This document shows, one piece after another, positions 49,919-57,347 of a stretch of 64,000 nucleotides of DNA. Position 1 is the first letter of the stretch. Each line of letters starts with the position of its first letter. The notes below the pieces were generated by a model, which ran no database searches, was not told the origin of the DNA, and worked only from the letters and a program-made list of their open reading frames with translations. The stretch is from NCBI RefSeq assembly GCF_024648825.1, contig NZ_JANBBE010000003.1, forward strand, positions 434,001-498,000, read 5' to 3'. Origin of the DNA: Lentzea californiensis. GTDB lineage: Bacteria > Actinomycetota > Actinomycetes > Mycobacteriales > Pseudonocardiaceae. Made by a program: the position numbers and the translations under genes.

Positions 49919-50419
49919 ATGCAGACCTTCCTGCCGTTCCCCGACTTCGTCGCCACGGCCCGTGTGCTGGACCACCGCCGTCTGGGCAAGCAACGGGTCG
50001 AGACGCTCCAGGTCCAGCGCGCGCTGGTGGTGCCCGGTCACGGCTGGCGCCACCACCCGGCCGTGAAGATGTGGGCGGGGTTCGAGGAGGCGCTGGTCCG
50101 GTACGGCGTGGAGATCTGCGCGGAGTGGCGCTCGCAGGGGTTCCGGGACACCTGCGAGGCGACGATGCGGTCGGACCTGGCCCGCGCCAGGGGAATCGTC
50201 GTCGTGCGCACCCAGGACGAACTGGCCGCCGCCGACGAACTCCCCGCCTGGCTGGGCGACCCCGAGGTGCACCTGAGCCACCAGTCCGCGCTGGTGCGCA
50301 AGGACCCCGGCCATTACCGCAGGTTCTTCTCGAGCGTGCCGGACGACCTGCCCTACGTCTGGCCGCCGACGCTGACCCGCACGGTGAACCCGTCGGCGTC
50401 GCGGCCCATGGACACGTAG
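49919..50419 (+). CDS. Pyrimidine-dimer DNA glycosylase-like protein (MSMEG_6728 type)
   Basis: The 166-residue protein begins MQTFLPFPDFVATARVLDHRRLGKQRVETLQV. This is the pattern of the PF03013/T4 endonuclease V-related group, with conserved HRRLGKQRVE and WRHHPAVKMW. Family members are annotated as pyrimidine-dimer excision proteins, but activity of the bacterial group is largely untested. The C-terminal 22 codons overlap the end of the convergent anti-sigma gene. Confidence 0.75.
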   Translation: MQTFLPFPDFVATARVLDHRRLGKQRVETLQVQRALVVPGHGWRHHPAVKMWAGFEEALVRYGVEICAEWRSQGFRDTCEATMRSDLARARGIVVVRTQDELAAADELPAWLGDPEVHLSHQSALVRKDPGHYRRFFSSVPDDLPYVWPPTLTRTVNPSASRPMDT

Positions 50420-51270
50420 TCGCACGTGCGATGCAGGATCCACAGCCCGAGCCCGGCCGAGCGGGTCTCGGTCGTCGGCACCAGGCCCGCCATCGGATCG
50501 GACGGGCCGGGCCCGTGGTCGGTCACCGCGAGCACTACGCGTGAGCCGCCCGCCCACAGCCGAAAGCGGACCGGCGCGATGCCGTGCGTCAGGCCGTTCG
50601 TGACGATCTCGCTGGCCGCGTAGACGGCGTCGTGCGTGGCGTCCTCGTCCAGGTCCAGCCCGTCGATCGCGTTGCCCACGGCCTCGCGGACCGCACTGGC
50701 GGCCGGGTCGAGGAGCTCGAGCAGCGGAACACCCTCTTCGAGCACGTCCGGGAGCTGCGGCGACGCGGCGAGACCCTCGCGGTAGCCGGCGTTCGCCTCG
50801 TGCGTGCCGGGCGTGGTCGCGATGTTCGGGTGCGTTCTCACCACGTCGGCCAGCACGTCGGCGGGCGTTGTTCTAGTGTCGTACGGGCACAGGCCCCACA
50901 CCGGGAACTCGGCGAACGCCTGGTTCGCCGCGGCCTCGTAGCGCGCCCACCAGTCCCAGCGCGCGCCCGTGCCGGGGTGCGGGATGTCACCGACCACGCG
51001 CATCTGCTGCGCGCCGTCGGCCGTGTGCTCGCGGAAGAGGTCGCGGTAGCTCGCGATGGCTTCGGACGGCCGGGAGTACTGGTCGGAGCCCGGCCGGAAG
51101 ATCACACCGGTGCGACCCAGCGCGCCGCGCAGCAGAGCGGTGTTCTGCTCGGAGCACGCCACAACGCACGGCTCACCTCCGCGCAGGCCGTCCTCGAGGA
51201 ACGGCACGGCGTGCGCGAGGAAGTCGTCGTCAGTGCCGTAGAAGGCGGTCTCGTGGAAGAAACCGGTCAC
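50353..51270 (-). CDS. RsbA-like anti-sigma regulator (MEDS sensor plus HATPase)
   Basis: The 305-residue protein starts at GTG 51270 (VTGFFHETAFYGTDDDFLAHAV). Residues 5-170 match the MEDS sensory domain (ACSEQNTALLRGALG). Residues 205-300 are a GHKL serine-kinase ATPase with N-box EIVTNGLTHG, G1 DHGPGPSD and G2 GLGLWIL, as in RsbW/SpoIIAB anti-sigma factors. The MEDS-ATPase combination is typical of actinobacterial RsbA-like regulators. It may bind a sigma-F/B-like factor or antagonist. The divergent STAS gene at 51443 is the obvious partner. Confidence 0.88.
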   Translation of the reverse strand: MTGFFHETAFYGTDDDFLAHAVPFLEDGLRGGEPCVVACSEQNTALLRGALGRTGVIFRPGSDQYSRPSEAIASYRDLFREHTADGAQQMRVVGDIPHPGTGARWDWWARYEAAANQAFAEFPVWGLCPYDTRTTPADVLADVVRTHPNIATTPGTHEANAGYREGLAASPQLPDVLEEGVPLLELLDPAASAVREAVGNAIDGLDLDEDATHDAVYAASEIVTNGLTHGIAPVRFRLWAGGSRVVLAVTDHGPGPSDPMAGLVPTTETRSAGLGLWILHRTCDYVSMGRDADGFTVRVSVGGQT

Positions 51271-51442
51271 AGGGACCGATGCTACGCCCGCTTTGAGGCG
51301 TTCATCCCGGGGAACCTGGCATTCGGCCGCTGCCGGAAGACCTCCGATCCGCGAACACACGTGTACTGCGCTACCGTCGGTGTGGGTTGAGCAGCCAGCC
51401 CGTTGAACGGCCATGCGCGCCGTTATAACTGGAGGTTGCCAC

Positions 51443-51805
51443 GTGCTCACCGACGGTCAAGTCCCCTTCCGCACCGCATTCGAGACCGCAGGCTCCGCCG
51501 TCCTCGTGCGCGTCGCCGGTGAAATCGACTTCACCACCGCCCCTGACCTGGCGGAACGCCTCGGTGAGGCGATCAGATCGGTCACCCCGCCCGCGCCGGT
51601 CGTCGCCGACCTGAGCGGCGTCCGGTTCCTCGGTGCCCAGGGCATCGGACTGCTGCTCGAACACCAGGACCTGTGCCTGCGCCGGGGCAGCGCGCTCGTG
51701 GTCGTCGCGAACACCGCCGCGGTGCTGCGACCGTTGCAGGCACTGGAACTGATGAGCGTGCTGGGCGTCCGGTCGTCCGTGATGGACGCACTGACTCCGG
51801 CCTAG
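51443..51805 (+). CDS. STAS-domain anti-sigma antagonist-like protein lacking the phospho-serine
   Basis: The 120-residue protein starts at GTG 51443, with GGAGG upstream. It is a single STAS domain (VRVAGEIDFTTAPDLAERLGEAI; PVVADLSGVRFLGAQGIGLLLE). Where SpoIIAA-like proteins have D-S-[ST]-G, this one has Gly64-Ala65-Gln66-Gly67, so the usual phosphorylated Ser/Thr is absent. It diverges from the RsbA-like ATPase gene. It could be a permanently active antagonist, or a STAS protein used for another interaction. Confidence 0.88.
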   Translation: MLTDGQVPFRTAFETAGSAVLVRVAGEIDFTTAPDLAERLGEAIRSVTPPAPVVADLSGVRFLGAQGIGLLLEHQDLCLRRGSALVVVANTAAVLRPLQALELMSVLGVRSSVMDALTPA

Positions 51806-51845
51806 GCGCCCGGCCAAAACGTCCCGTCCGCCCTGCTCACCACTG

Positions 51846-51900
51846 CACGCGGGGTCCCCGCGTGCGCTCCATGCGCACGAAAGGTCCCCGCGTGCGCATG
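51846..51900. terminator. Cluster of inverted repeats between convergent genes
   Basis: CACGCGGGG-T-CCCCGCGTG (51846-51864) is followed by CATGCGCACG and CGTGCGCATG (51870-51879 and 51891-51900). GGTCCCCGCGTGCGC is repeated at 51853 and 51883. They lie after the STAS gene and before the end of the convergent ppk2 gene, so termination of both is likely. The doubled structure suggests local duplication. Confidence 0.6.
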
Positions 51901-51997
51901 GTGACTTGAGCCGTGTGCGCTCAAGTTCGGGTGGTGTGGTGGTCCGTCGTAGTGGGTGAGACCTTCCGGTCAGGGCCTGGTCCGCAGGCCGGCCATT

Positions 51998-52960
51998 TCA
52001 GGGGTGCAGCCCTGGACCCGGTTCGGCGCTGGGAGCGATGGGAGTGGGACTGAGGGCCGTGTCGTCCTCGCCCTCCTCCAGCAGCGTGGCCGCGGCGCCG
52101 ACGATGCGCACGTCCGGAGTGCCGACGACGCCCCAGTCCTTGTCGTGGTAGTCGAACCGGGCCAAGACGCTGCGCATGGCCTCGATGCGGGCCCGCTTCT
52201 TGTCGTTGCTCTTGACCACCGTCCACGGTGCGATCTCCGTGTCCGTGGAGCGGAGCATGGCGACCTTGGCCTCGGTGTAGTCGTCCCAGTGGTCCAGTGA
52301 CCTGATGTCGTTGGGACTGAGCTTCCACTGGCGCACCGGGTCGATCTGCCGGATGACGAACCGGGTCCGCTGTTCCTTGCGCGACACGGAGAACCAGAAC
52401 TTCACGAGCAGCACGCCGTCCTCGACGAGCATCTCCTCGAACACCGGCGCCTGCCGCATGAACAGGTCGTACTCGGCCTGGGTGCAGTACCCCATCACGT
52501 GCTCGACGACGGCGCGGTTGTACCAGGACCGGTCGAACAGCACGATCTCGCCCGCGGTGGGAAGTTCGCGGACGTAGCGCTGGAAGTACCACTCGCCCTG
52601 CTCGCGCTCGCTCGGCTTGTCGAGCGCGACCGTGCGCGCCCCACGCGGGTCGAGGTGTTCGGTGAACCGCTTGATCGTGCCGCCCTTGCCGGCGGCGTCA
52701 CGGCCCTCGAAGAGGATGACGAGACGTTGCCCCGTCTCGGCCACCCAGTGCTGGAGCTTGAGCAACTCGATCTGCAGCAACCGCTTGAGGCGGTCGTACT
52801 CGTCGCGGGGCATCCGTTCGGTGAACGGGTAGTTCTCCCGCCAGGTGAGCACCTCGTCGCCGTTGGCGTCCAGGAGGATCGGTTCGTCGTTGTCCGGGAA
52901 CTTCGCGGTGTAGCCCTCGGCGAGTAACTCTGCTGAATCGACAGTCACGGATTCGTACAT
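51998..52960 (-). CDS. ppk2: Polyphosphate kinase 2 family protein
   Basis: The 320-residue protein starts at ATG 52960 (MYESVTVDSAELLAEGY). It has Walker A FEGRDAAGKGG (residues 84-94), Walker B LFDRSWYNRAVVE and the lid-region KFWFSVSRKEQRTRF. These are PPK2-family features. The enzyme transfers phosphate between polyphosphate and nucleoside phosphates; the class and preferred nucleotide cannot be told by eye. A Pro-rich C-terminal tail (TALSPTPIAPSAEPGPG) is present. It is downstream of the lipoate-ligase-like gene on the same strand. Confidence 0.92.
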   Translation of the reverse strand: MYESVTVDSAELLAEGYTAKFPDNDEPILLDANGDEVLTWRENYPFTERMPRDEYDRLKRLLQIELLKLQHWVAETGQRLVILFEGRDAAGKGGTIKRFTEHLDPRGARTVALDKPSEREQGEWYFQRYVRELPTAGEIVLFDRSWYNRAVVEHVMGYCTQAEYDLFMRQAPVFEEMLVEDGVLLVKFWFSVSRKEQRTRFVIRQIDPVRQWKLSPNDIRSLDHWDDYTEAKVAMLRSTDTEIAPWTVVKSNDKKRARIEAMRSVLARFDYHDKDWGVVGTPDVRIVGAAATLLEEGEDDTALSPTPIAPSAEPGPGLHP

Positions 52961-52997
52961 ACCCGACGTATCGACGGCGAAAACGGGCCTTTGGGCC

Positions 52998-53801
52998 CTA
53001 CCTGTCCGGCAGCGGGTTCGCCCGCGTCCAGTCGTCGACGTGGAACGGCGAACCACCGCCGGCCTGGGACGCGTGCGCGACCACCGCGGGAGGCAGCTGT
53101 CCGTCGGTCATGTCGAGCCGGTCGCGGTAGTCCGCCACGAACGCCGCGGCCACCTCGGCGGCGGTCAGCGCGGGCTCGTAGTCGGCGAGACCGGCGATGG
53201 AACTCTGCCGCAGGTCGTAGCGGAGTGCGCGCGACACGTCCGTGATCACGGCGCGCACCCGGTCCGAGACGGCGACCTGGACGACGGTGCTGAACAGGGA
53301 ACCGGTGGAGGTGACGCGTTGTGCGGAACCCACGACCTTCGTGACGCCCGCGACGTTGATGCTGTACTCGCCGGGGCAGTACTCGCCCTCGACCTCGCCG
53401 ATGCGGGCGTCGACGTCGCCGAGTCCGCGCAGCACGCGGACGTGGCTCTCGGCGTTCGCGGCGAAGGTCGCGCTGCCCGCGTGGCGGATGTCCGTGGTGC
53501 TGTCGAGGTGGTCGATCACCACGGCACCGCCGTCGTAGGCGACCATCCGCCCGCCCGGTGACCTGACCACCGGTGCGAAGCCCGCCTCGCGGGCAAGTGC
53601 GGTGGCCTCGGCGATGCCGGGCGAGCGGAGGTCCCTGCCGCTGAAGGCGACGGTGGGACCGGCCGGCACGTAGATGTGGACGAGCTGCTGCCACGGCGCG
53701 CCCGGGGTGCGCAGCAGCAGTGCGGGGATCACCAGGTCGGTGATCGAGGGCCCGGCGCTCCCGGTGGTGACCAGGAGGCGGGTGTTCGTCGCGGTTGGCA
53801 C
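52998..53801 (-). CDS. LplA/BPL-family lipoate-protein ligase-like protein
   Basis: The 267-residue protein (GTG start) has the BPL_LplA_LipB fold signatures RSPGGRMVAYDGGAVVIDHL and INVAGVTKVVGSAQRVT, where Lys of TKVVGSAQ corresponds to the catalytic lysine of LplA. It may attach lipoate or octanoate to a carrier protein, or belong to a related transfer group. It lies 37 bp upstream of ppk2 and faces the sigma fusion gene tail-to-head across about 25 bp. Confidence 0.8.
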   Translation of the reverse strand: MPTATNTRLLVTTGSAGPSITDLVIPALLLRTPGAPWQQLVHIYVPAGPTVAFSGRDLRSPGIAEATALAREAGFAPVVRSPGGRMVAYDGGAVVIDHLDSTTDIRHAGSATFAANAESHVRVLRGLGDVDARIGEVEGEYCPGEYSINVAGVTKVVGSAQRVTSTGSLFSTVVQVAVSDRVRAVITDVSRALRYDLRQSSIAGLADYEPALTAAEVAAAFVADYRDRLDMTDGQLPPAVVAHASQAGGGSPFHVDDWTRANPLPDR

Positions 53802-53825
53802 GCCGTGATTCTCGACGACGGCCGA

Positions 53826-55655
53826 TCAGCCCGCGGCGCGGTACGCCTCACCGGCCTCGTTCGGGATGCCACCGGGGGTGTAGAGGCCGGTGCCGGGCTT
53901 GTCCGCGGGCAGTGCGAACCAGGCGTAGCGCTCGACGTACGGGAGGCCTTCCATCATCGCGCTGGAACCGCGCGCGAAGGCGGCGAGCTGTGCCTGGGTC
54001 GGGAAGCGGGCCGTGCCGCCGGAGAAGTCGATCAGCGCGTACTCGGTCAGCCAGATCGGTTTGCCGTACCGCGCGTGCACCGCGGCGAGGTAGTTCTTCA
54101 GGTGGCCGACGGCCGCGTCGCTGAAGTCCGAGCCGTACCAGTGCACCGCGATGAAGTCGACGCGCAGGCCTCGTTGTGCCGCGCCGGTCATGAACCGGTC
54201 GAGCCAGCCGCCCGCCTTGTCGCCGCTGTGCGCGACGGCCGGGCTGCCCAGGCGCAGACCGGTCGCGGCCAGCTTCGGCCACAGGTCGAGCGCCTGTTCC
54301 GGGGTCATGTTCGCCTGGTCGGGGAAGTCCGGCTCGTTGAAGCCGAGCAGCACCTTGCCGTTCGCCTTCGCCCTGGCCAGCGTCGCGTCGTCGGTGAACT
54401 TCGTGCCCCAGATCATCGGCACGAACTCGACGTTCGGCGGTGTCGGGACGCCGTCGGGGTGCGCGGCCCAGTTGTAGTACCAGCCCGCACGGACGTCGGT
54501 CAGCGCCTTGCCGGCACCGTCGAAGTTCCAGGTGCTCACGCCCTTCTTCACCGACGCCGTCACGGGGACCGCGGGCGGCGGCACGGGCTTGGCGGACGTG
54601 GTGGTCGTCGACGGCGGCGCCGACGACGACGGGGGAATGGGCGAAGCAGAGGTGGTGGACGGCGAGGACGTCGTGCTTTCGGCGACCGGGATCGCGCGGG
54701 CGACCGGCTCCTCGCGGGAGGGCAGCACGGCGACCACGATGCCCGCCGCCACCACCGCGGCTGCGGCGGCCGCGATGGGTTTCACCAGCGCGCCCTTCAA
54801 GAACAGGCCGGCCTTGCCGCCGGTGGCGGGAGCGGAGGTGACCTGGGTGATAGCCACGTGCGAACCGGTGAGCGTGGCCGGGTCGAACCCGAGCGCGGCG
54901 GGCAGCGGCACCAGGGGCAGTCGCGCGAGCAGCCCCTCGACGGACGCGAGGTCGCGGCCGCAGCGTTCGCACCGCGCGCAGTCCCGGCTGTGCCGGGCGA
55001 TCCGCTTGCGCCACAACGGACTGGGCGCGCCGTCCCACTCGGCGACGATGTAGGCCAGCTCCGGGCAGCGCGGTGTGCGCTCCAGCGTCCGCACGACGAT
55101 CCGTGCGGCGTCGAGCTGGGCCTTGACCCGCTGCACGCGCACGGCGGTGTGCTGCGGGGTCAGTTCCAGTGCGGTGGCGACCTCTGCGCGGGTCAGTCGT
55201 CCGGCCGCCTCCAGCCACCACAGCGACAGCAGCTCGCGTTCGTCCTCGCTGAGCCACCTCGTGGCCGTGACGACCTCGCGGCGCTGCCCGGAGAGCTGCA
55301 GGCGCATGATCGTGAGGTCGACGAAGTCCGCGCCGGGATCGGCCACGTCCTCGGGCACCGGACCGGTGATCGGCAGGCGCTGGTGGTCGCGGTGCCGCAG
55401 CCGGATCTGGTTCATCGCGATCACGACGAGCCACGACCGGAACCCGGCGGGATCGCGCAGCCCCGGCAGGCCGTGCACCGCGCGCAGCATCGTCTCCTGG
55501 ACCACGTCGTCGGTGTCCGGGTGACCGCCGAGCGCGTGCCCGACGATGTTGTAGACGAGGGGCAGGTACCCGCTCACCAGGTCGTCGAGCGCTCGCTGGT
55601 CGCCGTCCCGCGCGGCCGTCACCGTCGCGACGCCGGGTTCCTCGGCCATCGCCAT
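53826..55655 (-). CDS. ECF sigma factor fused to ZAS-like zinc motif, membrane helix and GH128-type glycosidase domain
   Basis: The 609-residue protein starts at ATG 55655, with GAGGTG upstream. Residues 15-85 are sigma region 2 (GYLPLVYNIVGHALGGHPDTDDVVQETMLRAV). Residues 130-185 are sigma region 4 (RLTRAEVATALELTPQHTAVRVQRVK). Residues 222-229 are HSRDCARC, the Hx3Cx2C pattern of zinc anti-sigma (ZAS) domains. Residues 292-311 form one membrane helix, followed by a Ser/Thr/Pro linker. Residues 370-609 are a Glyco_hydro_cc (GH128) barrel with GFNEPDFP (Glu441) and PIWLTEYA (Glu538) as the likely acid/base and nucleophile. One chain thus joins transcription factor, possible inhibitor, anchor and external glucan-binding or cleaving domain. 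It is the clearest novelty of the window. Confidence 0.92.
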   Translation of the reverse strand: MAMAEEPGVATVTAARDGDQRALDDLVSGYLPLVYNIVGHALGGHPDTDDVVQETMLRAVHGLPGLRDPAGFRSWLVVIAMNQIRLRHRDHQRLPITGPVPEDVADPGADFVDLTIMRLQLSGQRREVVTATRWLSEDERELLSLWWLEAAGRLTRAEVATALELTPQHTAVRVQRVKAQLDAARIVVRTLERTPRCPELAYIVAEWDGAPSPLWRKRIARHSRDCARCERCGRDLASVEGLLARLPLVPLPAALGFDPATLTGSHVAITQVTSAPATGGKAGLFLKGALVKPIAAAAAAVVAAGIVVAVLPSREEPVARAIPVAESTTSSPSTTSASPIPPSSSAPPSTTTTSAKPVPPPAVPVTASVKKGVSTWNFDGAGKALTDVRAGWYYNWAAHPDGVPTPPNVEFVPMIWGTKFTDDATLARAKANGKVLLGFNEPDFPDQANMTPEQALDLWPKLAATGLRLGSPAVAHSGDKAGGWLDRFMTGAAQRGLRVDFIAVHWYGSDFSDAAVGHLKNYLAAVHARYGKPIWLTEYALIDFSGGTARFPTQAQLAAFARGSSAMMEGLPYVERYAWFALPADKPGTGLYTPGGIPNEAGEAYRAAG

Positions 55656-55895
55656 GCCCACCTCACTTGCCAGTCCGGGGTCGTCTGACCAGGAGATGTC
55701 CCCGGCGGCCGGCGATAACGGAAAATTTCTGCCGACGTGCACCCTATGACGGTCGCGCTGTGTGCGGATGCGATCACAACGGGCGTTCTGTGAAGGATTG
55801 CATAGCGATCCGATTGAACCGTTTTCGTCCTTGACGGCCGTGCTACCTGCGACAACACTTCCCCGGGACAACGACGGAACGAGCCGGGAGCGCCC
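55656..55895. other. Divergent intergenic region of the sigma fusion gene
   Basis: About 240 bp. It holds an AT-rich palindromic stretch GGAAAATTTC near 55720 and TTGACGG near 55831 with no firm partner. Both divergent genes need a promoter here, and self-recognition by the sigma fusion is plausible, but I cannot name a -35/-10 pair with confidence. Confidence 0.4.
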
Positions 55896-56762
55896 TTGCC
55901 GAACGCCTCCGAGCCCCCGACGACCAGTCCGGGGATCGTCCGCCGCTTCTGGTGGCGCAGCGGCCAGCGAACGAGGCTAGCGGTCGCGTGCGCCGGTGTC
56001 CTCGGGGCGCTCGCCGTCACCGGCGCGGCCGGCTTCAGCGGCGACGCACGCCTGGCGGAACGCGGCGGACCCGGTGTGGCCGTGCACAGGGGCGACTCCT
56101 TCGAGGTGACCGTCCGCGCGGTGTCCGGGGTGGACCTGTTCGAGGGCGTGGAGCCCGGCACCGGACGGGTCTTCGGCGCCCGTGTCGCCGGGGTGAGCGC
56201 GGCGCCCTGCTGGCAGTCGCAGTCCCTGGCGGTCGCGGAGAACCTGTTGCGAGGCAAGAAGGTGCGCCTCATCGTCAAGAAGGACGGCGACACCGGCACC
56301 GATCGGCTCCTGGTCGACGTGGAACTGCCGGACGGAACGGACTACGCGCGAACCGTCGTGGACGAGGGCACGGCGTCCGCGGACGTGGCGGCGCGCGGGG
56401 AGCTCGGACCGGTCGAGTCGGCCGCGCGCCTGCAACGCCGCGGCCTGTGGGCGGGCGGGTGCACCGGCTACCGCGACGACGCGCTGGCGCCGCCGTCCAG
56501 CACACCGCAGACCTCGTCCACCACGGCTGTTCCGACGACGACCACGACGACACCACCGCCGGTGCCCACCACGACGACCGAGGAACCCGCGCCGGAGCCA
56601 CCTCCCACGGCCACCGAGGAACCCGGCGACGACGAATGGCTCGCCAGGTTCGAGGGCAAGCGGTGTCTCCTCGAAGGGACGCGCAGGACGTCGCCGAAGG
56701 GGACCGAGATCGTCTGCACCCGCGGACCCAGGGGACAGCTGAGGTGGCAGCGTGCGGACTGA
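55896..56762 (+). CDS. Membrane-anchored nuclease-fold (SNase-like) protein
   Basis: The 288-residue protein (TTG start) has a membrane helix at residues 27-47 (RLAVACAGVLGALAVTGAAGF). Residues 60-195 resemble the staphylococcal-nuclease fold (GRVFGARVAGVSAAP; LLRGKKVRLIVKKD; DRLLVDVELPDGTDYARTVV). The catalytic Asp and Glu of the RL-x-GID-x-PE region are replaced (RVAGVSAAPC), so nuclease activity is doubtful. A Thr/Pro-rich linker and a small C-terminal domain with two Cys (KRCLLEG, IVCTRG) follow. It is divergent from the sigma fusion and overlaps the next gene by 11 bp. Confidence 0.75.
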   Translation: MPNASEPPTTSPGIVRRFWWRSGQRTRLAVACAGVLGALAVTGAAGFSGDARLAERGGPGVAVHRGDSFEVTVRAVSGVDLFEGVEPGTGRVFGARVAGVSAAPCWQSQSLAVAENLLRGKKVRLIVKKDGDTGTDRLLVDVELPDGTDYARTVVDEGTASADVAARGELGPVESAARLQRRGLWAGGCTGYRDDALAPPSSTPQTSSTTAVPTTTTTTPPPVPTTTTEEPAPEPPPTATEEPGDDEWLARFEGKRCLLEGTRRTSPKGTEIVCTRGPRGQLRWQRAD

Positions 56763-57264
56763 GGACCACGTCGACCTGTTCGCCGAAGCGGTGGAGGCCG
56801 ACCCGGCACCGACGCGGGTGGACGGCGGACGGCCCCGCGGACTGACCGCCGAGGGCTGGGTGCGCACGACGGGCTGGCTGCAGGTCGGCGACCACCCCGT
56901 GAGCTCGGTGCTGCTGGCCGCGGTGGCGGGACTGCTGTGGGCGCTGGTCGGAGCGGCCGCGCTGGTGACCGAGTTCCCGGTCGCCGCGGGTGTCCTGACG
57001 TTGACGACCCCGGTGGTGTCCGGCGTCCTGTGGTGGCTCTTCACCACGCGACTGCGGCCGGCCTCGACGGCCCGCAACGTCGACACGTGCCGCGCGGACG
57101 AACTGGAGCCGGGTGACACCATCCGGCTGCACGGCTCGATAGGCCCGATCGGCCAGGTGGTCGAGGTGGCTCTGGACGACGACGCACGGGTCGTCCTGCA
57201 CGGCGGAGCGCGGCGGACGTGGGCTCGCGACGACGTGGTCCACCTCGCGGAACTGCTCCGCTGA
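56752..57264 (+). CDS. Two-helix membrane protein of unknown function
   Basis: The 170-residue protein (GTG start) overlaps the end of the SNase-like gene by 11 bp, so the two are probably translated together. Two membrane segments lie near residues 53-73 and 77-97 (VLLAAVAGLLWALVGAAALV; FPVAAGVLTLTTPVVSGVLW). The C-terminal part (ELEPGDTIRLHGSIGPIGQVVEVALDDDA) looks like a small beta domain. I recognise no family. Confidence 0.65.
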   Translation: MRTEDHVDLFAEAVEADPAPTRVDGGRPRGLTAEGWVRTTGWLQVGDHPVSSVLLAAVAGLLWALVGAAALVTEFPVAAGVLTLTTPVVSGVLWWLFTTRLRPASTARNVDTCRADELEPGDTIRLHGSIGPIGQVVEVALDDDARVVLHGGARRTWARDDVVHLAELLR

Positions 57265-57307
57265 GCAGCGGCGAACTGCCGGTTCTGTCCCACGATCAGC
57301 GCTGCCA

Positions 57308-57347
57308 CCAGCACATTGCGGGAAGCTAGCGTAACGCGATGTGCTGG
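57308..57347 (+). promoter_or_regulatory. Inverted repeat overlapping the start codon of the SARP-type regulator
   Basis: CCAGCACAT (57308-57316) and ATGTGCTGG (57339-57347) are exact reverse complements 22 bp apart. The right arm contains the GTG start at 57341. If transcription starts upstream, pairing would sequester the start; as DNA it could be an operator. No ribosome-binding site is evident. Confidence 0.5.
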
